From positions 2,044,773 through 2,108,772 of the forward strand of contig JAJHZJ010000419.1 in NCBI GenBank assembly GCA_023548195.1: a stretch of DNA of 64,000 bases, given 5' to 3'. The notes beneath the pieces were generated by a model. That model had not been told where the DNA came from. It was given only the letters and a program-made list of their open reading frames with translations, and did no database searches. Positions 56,416 through 64,000 of the stretch are shown here, in pieces. How positions within the stretch are numbered: position 1 is the first letter of the stretch; every line of letters starts with the position of its first letter. Both the position numbers and the translations under genes were made by a program. The stretch is from Bettongia penicillata ogilbyi (lineage: Eukaryota; Chordata; Mammalia; Diprotodontia; Potoroidae).

Positions 56416-57420
56416 CTTTCAGACATTCTTATGTCCAATTAACTTTTTTTCTATGAAGCTTTGCTAGTAGCTCTTTTGACACTGTTGTCTTCTTTTGAGT
56501 TTTGTCTTAATCTTCCTTGTCATATCATATTATATAATGTATAATATCATATTACTAATTAATATAATATGATATTATATTTTTATAGTAAGGTTCTTTT
56601 TGTGTGTTCATTTTTCTAGCTTATTTCTTGACTTTTGACCTTATTTTAAAATTGAGTTCTGTTCCAGAGGTGGAGCAGGGACTGCCCCAAGTTTCAGGGT
56701 TTTGTGCTGCTATTTTCAGAGCTTGTTCTGGAACTCTGTAAGTTTTTGGTGCTTCTAAGGTGGTATGATCCATACAATGGTGTGTTCACTGTTCTTCTGA
56801 CCTGTGCTCTGATCTTTACCAAGAATGGGACCATGTTCCCATATAACTGTTAGTGCTAGCACTCCCCTTGGCCCTGGAACTGTGAACAAGTCTCCTGATT
56901 TTCTGCAGCTGCAAACTGTGACTTGGATCCCTGCTTTCCTGTGTCCTTAAGTACAGGTGTTCCTTCCTGCTTTGGAACTAAGACAAGGACCCCTAATCCT
57001 TTGTGAGTCACTATAAGCACTATCCTCTTCCCTATGACTGTGAACAGATCCCCTATTCCACTGTGACCACATGTGCTAGTGCTCCTTGTCCTAGAACTGC
57101 AAGCTGAAGCTGTGTGTGGGCAATACATCACAGTCCTACATGCAGTGCCAGCAAATAGTCCCTTGTAATTTCTTATCATTTGTTTAACCTTCTTACCATC
57201 TGTGATTCAAGAGCTCCCCAAAGTTGCTGCTACTGTTGTTGTAAGTGCCTCCAAGTCCTACTACTGGTGTTGCAGTGGTGTTCCAGGGCAACCACCAAAC
57301 CAGTGTCACAGACCTCTCCTATTGGAGTTGTCTTTGGCAGAAAAAAAAAAAGTCTCACCTTGACCTTTTTCATTTTAAATTTGTTTTGAGAATTCAATTT
57401 GCAGGGTTATTTTAAAGATG
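56416..57420 (-). mobile_element. Ancient L1 5' part and 5' UTR (outer element)
   Basis: The ORF1 N terminus region and GC-richer 5' UTR continue to about 57420. An AT palindromic tract (ATAATATCATATTA) is at 56522-56586. The 107-codon minus-strand frame at 57179-56856 is UTR without a recognisable domain. Confidence 0.5.
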
Positions 57421-57429
57421 TTTTGAGGG

Positions 57430-58859
57430 AGCCACAACAAACCCAGGAACTACCAGTGCATAATTATAAAACACTTTTTGTACAAACAATGTCATATTTA
57501 AATAATTGCAGAAATATTCATTGTTCATGAGTGGGTAGAGCCAATATAATAAAAATGACAATTCAAACAATCTACTTATTCAATGCCATTCCAATTAAAT
57601 TATCAAAAAATGTTTTGTTGAGCTACAAAGCATAATAAAATTTATTTGGAAGGACAATAGGCCAAGAATATCAAAGGAATTAGTGAAAAATGTAAAAAAA
57701 GAAGGTTTAGCAGTAATCAATCTTAAACTATATTATAAGGCAGTAATTTTCAAAACTATCTGGTACTGACTAAGAAATAGAAAGGTGGATCAGTGGAACA
57801 GAATAGTCATACAATACACAGCAGTAAGTGATTAGAGTAACCTTGTGTTTGACAAATGTAAAGATTTAAGTTTTGGGGATAAGTATACATTATTTCTTTA
57901 AAAACTGATGAGAAAACTGGAAAGCAGACTGGCAAAAATTGGGTATGGATCATATCTTACACCATTTACCAAGATAAGGTCAAAATGCATATGTAACCTA
58001 CACATGAAAGGAGATATCATACAAAGAACATGAAAGACATTGCTATCAGACTTACATATAGGAGAAGAACTTATGAATAAACAAGAGAGATATTGTGAGA
58101 TGTAATATGGATCATTTTGATTACATTAAAAGTATAAGTTTTTGTGCAAATAAAACTAATGTAGCCAAGATCAGAAGAAAAGCAAAAAAATGGGGAAAGG
58201 TTTTTATAGGCAGTTTCTTGGATAAAGGTCTCATAATTCCAATAGATAGAGAGCTTTATAAAATTTATAAAAAATATGAGTTATTCTCCAGTTGGTAAGT
58301 AGTTCAAGGATATGAACAGGCAGTTTTCCAATGAAAAAGTCAAAACTATATACATATGAGAAAATGCTTTAAGTAATTATTATTACAGAAATGCAAATTA
58401 GAACAACTTTGAGATAGCATTCCACACTTATCAGATTGGCTAAAATGGCAGAAGGGAAAAATGACAAATGTGTGAGATGTAGAAAAATTGAGACATTAAT
58501 ACACTGTTATTGAACTATGCACTGAGCCAATCATTTTGGAAAGCAATCTGGAATTATGCCCAAAGAGTTATAAAACTGTGTATACCTTTTCACCCAGCAA
58601 TAGCACTGTTTAGTCTGTTTTTCAAGGTGATCGGGGAAAAGGAAAAGAACCTTTATTTACTAAAATATTTATAGCAGCCCTCATTGTGGTGAGAAAGAAC
58701 TGGAGATTGATGGAATGTCCATCAATTGAATTGTGATGAAATACTATTGTGCCATAAAAAATGATAATCTTGTTGATTTTAGGAAAACATGGAAACACTT
58801 TCATGAAATAGTGAAAAGTGAAGGGAGCAGAACCAAGAGACTGTTATTTACAGTAACAG
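57430..58859 (+). mobile_element. L1 ORF2 C-terminal half, sense, left arm
   Basis: 5'-truncated L1 on the plus strand. ORF2 C-terminal text is clear: CCAGGAACTACCAGTGCATA, GGTGGATCAGTGGAACAGAA, CTGGAATTATGCCCAAAGAG and AAGTGAAGGGAGCAGAACCA. A 67-codon plus frame at 58095-58298 is part of ORF2. Frameshifts throughout. The Mar1 SINE at 58873 splits it. Confidence 0.85.
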
Positions 58860-58872
58860 TAATATTATTCAA
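58860..58872. repeat. Target-site duplication of the Mar1 SINE, left copy
   Basis: TAATATTATTCAA, 13 bp, identical to 59240-59252. Confidence 0.92.
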
Positions 58873-59239
58873 GTGGGCAGCTAGATGGTGTAGTAGATAG
58901 AGCACCACCAGTACAGGAGTCAGGAGGACCTGAGTTCAAATCTCACCTCAGACACTAGCTGTGTGATCTTGGGCAAATCACTTAACCCCAAATGACTCAT
59001 CCTCGGTCATCTCCACTCATCCTGATGAATATGTGGCCACTGTGTTCAGATGGCTCTGGAGGAGAAGTGAGGCTGGTGACCTGCACAGCCCTCCCTCACT
59101 CAAAACAAAGTCAAGTGCAAATCATGTCATTATTTCTCTGATAGCATGGTCTTCTTCAGCAATGAAGGATGAACACACATGCATATAAATATATATATAT
59201 ATATTTATACACACACATATATATGTGTTTACATATATA
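58873..59239 (+). mobile_element. Mar1-type SINE, full length, with microsatellite tail
   Basis: A Pol III SINE: tRNA-like head (GTGGGCAGCTAGATGGTGTA; B box GAGTTCAAATCTC), a core to CTTAACCCCAAATGACTCAT, then a body (CTCTGGAGGAGAAGTGAGGC, CAAGTGCAAATCATGTCATT) and a tail (GGTCTTCTTCAGCAATGAAG) shared with the RTE LINE at 37988-38020. The tail ends in a TATA/CACA microsatellite (59175-59239), not poly(A), as expected for RTE-mobilised SINEs. The target duplication proves insertion into the L1. Confidence 0.9.
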
Positions 59240-59252
59240 TAATATTATTCAA
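59240..59252. repeat. Target-site duplication of the Mar1 SINE, right copy
   Basis: TAATATTATTCAA, identical to 58860-58872. Confidence 0.92.
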
Positions 59253-59515
59253 AGAATAACGGTGAACAACCAAGTTATCCTGAGTACTATAAATTCTCAA
59301 ATGAACTATAAATGACCTATGAAGGAAGGTCCTATCTACCTCCAGAGAAAGAACTGATAAATATTTGTATGCATAGAATGCTTTTGCATATATTTAAAAA
59401 TCTTTGTCAAATGATAGCATTCTCTAATGTAGAGTGCAGATGGAGGGAAGAAGATAGTTCAGAACTTAAAATGTTACAAAAAATTTAATTTAGTTTAAAG
59501 AAAAAAGTTATATTC
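59253..59515 (+). mobile_element. L1 3' end, sense, right arm
   Basis: TACCTCCAGAGAAAGAACTG is the hallmark of the marsupial L1 ORF2/3' UTR junction as I recall it. The 3' UTR runs to about 59515 with AAAATGTTACAAAAAATTTA. It completes the element begun at 57430. Confidence 0.75.
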
Positions 59516-60000
59516 AGGAGAATGTTGGGAGAGTTCAGCTTAATTGCTGCTGGTACACTGTCATTTTAGCTCCCCATCTTGTTTGTAAAATTCTTAAAGT
59601 TAAATAAGCATAGTTCTTGATGGACAGAAAGTTATAGGAATGAGATCTTCTCCCTTCCATATCATAAGCCATATATCATTGAGTAGGCATGCCTTAGACC
59701 AGATCCATGGTAGTTTATGTCCAAAATTTGTGCAAAGTGAGACTTGTCATCTAACTAATAGTTAACCAAGGGTGGTTTACTTAACCCTAAGAAGGAAAAG
59801 ATTTTCAGATCAGAGAAGAAATTCAGAAAATAGTTTTGATTCAGCCAAGGGCCAACTTTTTTATTTTGGTCATCCTGCTACTCTAGGATCGGAGATCTGA
59901 GGGAAGAACCCAAATACTCCCATTCAGTTACATAATACTACTTACTCAATGATAGATTCATTGCCTATGCTAATCAAACACTGAACCAACCAACATCTCA
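59516..60000. other. No recognisable feature
   Basis: Unassigned AT-rich sequence. Confidence 0.4.
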
Positions 60001-60400
60001 ATAACTTCTATGGGCCATATCCTGGGGATATCAAAAAAAGCAAAAGTCCCTGTCCTTACAGAGTTTTCATTCTATAGGGAGAGACAATATATACACATAT
60101 AAGTAAGTGCAAAATAAATATAAAATAAACCCAAGGGAGTTAGGGAAGGAAGGCACTAATAATTGGAGGATGGAGAAAGATTTACTTTTGGAAAGTGCTG
60201 AATCTAGAAAGAAGTGATATACTCTGTCAGGTCAGAGGTAGGAAGGAATTCCTTTCAGGTGCAGGGGATGACCAGGGCAAATAATTTCAGAAAGTACTAC
60301 TTAGACTTGACCTAGAAAGAAGTGATGTATTCTATCAAGTCAAAAATAGGAAGGAATTCATGCTAAGTGTAGAGGAATGACCAGTACAAATTCAAGAAGA
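60001..60400 (-). mobile_element. L2-type repeat with internal tandem duplication
   Basis: TCCCTGTCCTTACAGAGTTT, a GGGAGAGACAATATATACAC block and GGAAGGCACTAATAATTGGA follow the same L2-type order seen at 20235 and 3365. Two diverged copies of an 81-bp unit starting TCTAGAAAGAAGTGATATAC lie at 60203-60283 and 60311-60391 (period 108). Confidence 0.55.
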
Positions 60401-61865
60401 TGAAAAATTGAGTTTCATGAGTGAACTCTAAAGACAGAATGGACTCTGCACGAAGGGGAGTAATGAAGAATAATTAACTGGTTTAATCAGGTGACCAGGA
60501 AATTGAATGGGAAAAAAATGGTCAAGACATGTATTTGCATAATATGGCCTCCCATCCCTTCCAAATTTAAGACATTCATTTGACAGAATTTTTTTTTTTC
60601 ATTTTTCAATGGTCTAAAGAGACCTTGTGATTTGACACTCTCAGAGGTTCTTTGAACACACTTTCGCTTTAATGATTTTAAAAGGAATAAAAGAAAGAAA
60701 AGAAGAAACACTTCTAAAAATAAGAGCTAATTTTTAACTTTTCAGTTTTGAGGGCATTATCACAATGTCGTATTCCATGTAGAAAGCTGAGAAAAAAAGA
60801 ACTTTTTTTGTGATGACCTCTTGGCTGGAGGTGAGGCCTTGCAAATTGTTTCTGGTACAAAATCATCTCAGCAGGCTATAGGGAGAATTCTTTGCAAAGT
60901 CAGAGGACGATGCTGTTGCCTGAAATTTCTGCTTCCCAAAGGGAGACAACAGATTATGGAAATACATTATATTCATTCAAAGAGAGGAAAAGAGAAGGAA
61001 AGCAGAAAGAACAAGGAAAGTATGATAATGAAATGGTGTAGTAAAGAGATTTTCAAGTTCAAATTATCATCATCTGTCTCTTGGCTGATTCATAAAAACA
61101 AAATTATTTTTTGGTTTTGGAAGGTAGAGTTTCAGGGATATGTTTTACCTATGAATACCTTTAAGTGGATTGTGTTCATCATCATGTTGCTTCATGCTAT
61201 GAGAGCTGGACACCAGGGTGAGTTTGAGACTGGCTGTCCCCAACTTCATCCCACCTATCCTCATTAATCTAGGGCTAAGCGACTAAGAATTCCCCAGTAG
61301 GACCAAACATTGTACGTGGGAACATTTGACAAGTCTGAGAGAAACAATATGATATTATTAATGCTTCATTAAGAACATGGGAGTAGTATTAAGAAAAGGA
61401 AAGAGGCACGAGAGATTGGCAGCAGTTTCTGCAGCAAGGTCCAAGGATTTGATCTCCTGATATCTGATTCTAAAGAATTTCATTTGGACTCAACAAAGGC
61501 TACTCCATGGGATTGAACTTTGTGGTGTTTGTGCCATAAAAGAGCAAATTATACCCACAATTCTTTGGCACATCTAGATGTTTTCCCTTTTCTAAATGCA
61601 AAAGGCAAAATCAAATAGGCCATGTTCTCTTTGAGATTGCACACAATTATAAAGAGGCTAGTTAGCTAATCTTTGCCAGAAACCAAATAAACTTAAATTT
61701 GACATTCAAAGACTTCTTTTTAAAAAAGAGTCTAAATTTTAGTCATTTGATTCAAGATCAGCACCTCCTTTTATCCATTTATTAAGTTGTTTTTGTTTTT
61801 TTATAATTTTGCCTCCCTTCCCCACGACTCACACAAGTCTGTATAGCATCAGGGCAATCAGAAAG
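60401..61865. other. Unassigned sequence
   Basis: No repeat recognised with confidence. It includes a 148-codon plus-strand frame (60821-61267) without any recognisable domain, signal peptide or exon signals; I do not call it a gene. Possible single-copy DNA. Confidence 0.4.
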
Positions 61866-61867
61866 CA

Positions 61868-62040
61868 GAATATCTATAGAGTGTTGGACACGGAGTCAGT
61901 CTCAGACACTTCCTAGCTGTGTTGGAAAAGTCAATTACACCTACCTTAAGAGTTGTTGTGAGTATAAAATAATACATATAAAGTGTCTTATGGAACTATA
62001 TAAATGTTTGTGATAATTATCATTCCCTCCTCTTAAATCG
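61868..62040 (+). mobile_element. MIR-type SINE, sense
   Basis: ATAGAGTGTTGGACACGGAG, CAGACACTTCCTAGCTGTGT, AGAGTTGTTGTGAGTATAAA and TATAAATGTTTGTGATAATT follow the sense order. The B box region is deleted. Confidence 0.7.
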
Positions 62041-62089
62041 TGATTAGGTGAGGCCATCTCACCTTTTATCTGACCAACCATTGAAGTTT

Positions 62090-62580
62090 TCTTTTAGACA
62101 AACTTCCAGTTTTCAGTCTCTCCTCTCTAGCCGCATCCAACAGCTAAATTAATATTCCTAAAGTACAAGTCTGACCATGTTACCCACCTGAGGAAGAATC
62201 TTTAACAGTTTCCTTTAATCCATAGGAGAACATATAAACCCTGCTGTTTGGCACTTACAGTTCTTCACAATCTGGCTCTAGTTCTTTCCAAAATTGATTT
62301 TATATCCTCCCTCTGCTCCCCAGTAGACTCTGTCCCAGCTAAACTAGCTCATGTTGTGTTCTCCGTAAGCAATATTGCATCTCAAAACTCTATTTGGTTC
62401 CATTAGCTCCTCCCCCTGCTTAGGATGCTCCCTCGCCTCAGCCTCCCCTCTTGAAATCTCGAATTTACTTTGAAGTTTAGCTCAGGCATCATCTCCTCAA
62501 GAGACTTTTTCTGATCATTTTAGTTGCTAGTCCTGGCCTCTCTCTGTTCCTGTCAGTATGTTCTGTTTTCAGTCACCAAA
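62090..62580 (+). mobile_element. L2 LINE 3' region, sense
   Basis: TTCTTCACAATCTGGCTCTA, CCCAGTAGACTCTGTCCCAG, CTCAGGCATCATCTCCTCAA and GAGACTTTTTCTGATCATTT match the L2 3' UTR order as I recall it, including the block before the tail. Old and non-coding. Confidence 0.75.
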
Positions 62581-63145
62581 TGGCTCACTTGGTGGGCAGT
62601 CCTATGCTCCTCTGCAGATACCCTGATGGATGAAAGCACCAAATAATCACCGTATATCTGTATTTTTCTCCAAGAATCAGTGGCTTTATATTTCTCAACT
62701 TTAGGTGTCTACTTCAGGGGCTACGTGAATTTGTGTATCTTCTCAACTAGAATTCAGGAGTGCCCAGCTACTGGTAAAAATCCTTCATTTTTCAACTATA
62801 TTTTTGGATGTTAAGTAATGGGGTCTTTTCTACATAAAAGTTGGCAAACATGTTTAAATGGCACATATAAGGTTTTTTTTTTTCCCTTTAAAGATAGACT
62901 CAATAAGCAAATGTTTAATAATTAATAACATGGAAAATAATAATAATAAAAATCTACCATGAGAGGCCCTAAGTCTGTCACTATCTTAATCCTACTGACC
63001 TTAGAAGTTCTAGGATATTCAAAGTTTGAATTTGTTTAGTTCCCCGTGATTGGGCCAACTGTGAATAGCCAAAAGTGTGTAATCAACAGTTTTCTCAAGA
63101 CATTCAATTCATCCTTCTAGTAGGACTGGTTATCAAAAACAGAAA
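62581..63145. other. No recognisable feature
   Basis: AT-rich, with a short AATAAT repeat at 62915-62950. No repeat family or exon assigned. Confidence 0.4.
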
Positions 63146-63149
63146 TTTT

Positions 63150-63385
63150 ATAGAGCAGGAGTTCTTAACCCCACCCCCATCCCACTCCTGTGAATGCCTT
63201 TTTGTTCATTTTGCTTTTGTTTTATTTTCATAGATTCTTTTATAAGTCTGGTGACACTTATGAAGGCCTTTCAAAAGTAGTATGTTAAAATCTATGACAT
63301 ACAGTACATTGGATTAAAAGAAAACTAATTGTAATGAAGCCGTTCTAAAAAAAATAAGTTCATACACTCCAGGTTATTAGCCTCT
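63150..63385. mobile_element. hAT-like non-autonomous DNA element
   Basis: GCAGGAGTTCTTAACCCC at the left and CACTCCAGGTTATTAGCCTC at the right suggest inverted terminal repeats of the AGTTCTTAACC type. The middle (CAGTACATTGGATTAAAAGA) resembles the family at 31125. No coding capacity. Confidence 0.5.
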
Positions 63386-63389
63386 ATTC

Positions 63390-64000
63390 TAAAGGAACTA
63401 GGATTTGTGACACGGGTTTAGGAGGTGAGAAGACTCAACGTCTCATCTTGGGCTGAAGCATGGAATTTTTCGTTGTCTATCTTGACACTGGCTGGGACCA
63501 CCAAACTGCAAATACAGATAACTTATCACAGAGGATGGTGAGTTTATTCTGCAGTCACCCTTGACAAGAGAAAATGGTTGATACCACTATTATTAGAGTT
63601 TTTGTCCTCCCCCCCCACCCTCCACTAGTCAACTTTGAGCCTAGCACCCTTGGACTACAACTGTATCACACTTCTCCCCTCACTCTTCCAAGTCAAAGTC
63701 CCTGTTGGTGGGGGTGGGAGTGAAGAGAGAGTCTGGAGCTACAGAGAAATATTACATATTTACTTGACATATAACTTGTATTTTTTATATCTCTGTACAT
63801 ATTGTTATCCTGCAGGAAAAGATGATCTTGAAGACAGGGAATTTTTTTTTTTTTTGCATGCTCAGTATCTAGCTAGCACAGGACATTAAACTAGCATTTC
63901 CTACTAACTTCAAACTTGGATTTACTAGTAAACTAATTTCTAAAAATAAACATTTGATTCATTATTTCCAAATTAATTTAGTAGGTGGATTATCTCTAAA
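63390..64000. other. No recognisable feature
   Basis: Includes a C-rich run (63611-63621) and a T-run (63842-63856). No gene or named repeat. The 84-codon plus frame at 63635-63889 ends in poly-Phe from the T-run and is not credible. Confidence 0.4.

Noticed and set aside
60821..61267. 148-codon plus-strand open frame, the longest not explained by a repeat
   Set aside because: No recognisable domain, signal peptide or splice context; composition is Lys- and Ile-rich as expected of AT-rich DNA. Length is within chance for 64 kb in six frames.

Overview
The window looks like intergenic or deep-intronic DNA from a marsupial mammal. No intact protein-coding gene or convincing exon is visible. 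The assignment rests on repeat content recognised from memory: half-LINE-1 (HAL1) elements, a Mar1-type SINE, an RTE-clade LINE with the same tail, abundant MIR/CORE-SINE copies, L2 and L3/CR1 remnants, and AT-rich sequence full of TA/TG microsatellites. Opossum-like is the best guess; the species cannot be fixed from sequence alone. All repeat family names and many edges were assigned by eye.

Layout. 1-1.9 kb: an old L1 ORF2 with a reverse L1 tail inside it. 3.85-9.2 kb: an old plus-strand HAL1 split by a younger minus-strand HAL1. 9.3-31.7 kb: a field of small old repeats (MIR-type SINEs, L2, L3/CR1, L1 pieces, hAT-like DNA elements), with two recognisable retrocopies: a 7SL RNA pseudogene near 15.25-15.51 kb and a processed GAPDH pseudogene at 20.46-21.72 kb with a 16-bp target-site duplication. 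32.0-38.0 kb: an RTE-type LINE interrupted by a HAL1, followed by a long TATG/TACA microsatellite. 38.9-39.1 kb: a piece of another reverse transcriptase. 39.35-48.5 kb: a three-level nest in which a HAL1 sits in a HAL1 that sits in an L1, all minus strand. 49.4-57.4 kb: a second minus-strand nest. 57.4-59.5 kb: a plus-strand L1 3' half carrying a Mar1 SINE with a 13-bp target-site duplication. 59.5-64 kb: an L2-type repeat with a tandem duplication, an L2 3' UTR, SINEs and mostly unassigned sequence.

How the parts relate. Nearly everything recognisable is, or was moved by, LINE machinery. L1 enzymes plausibly mobilised L1, HAL1 (which has only ORF1) and the GAPDH and 7SL retrocopies. RTE-type enzymes plausibly mobilised Mar1, which shares the RTE tail. 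None of the L1, HAL1 or RTE reading frames here is intact, so no copy in the window appears able to move by itself. I found no undescribed biological system. The points most worth checking are the nested-insertion chronology, the antisense relation between the RTE LINE 5' arm and the Mar1 body, the C-terminal zinc-finger remnant of that LINE, an apparently ORF2-deleted L1, and an unannotated homeodomain/octamer-motif-rich stretch near 30.6-30.95 kb.
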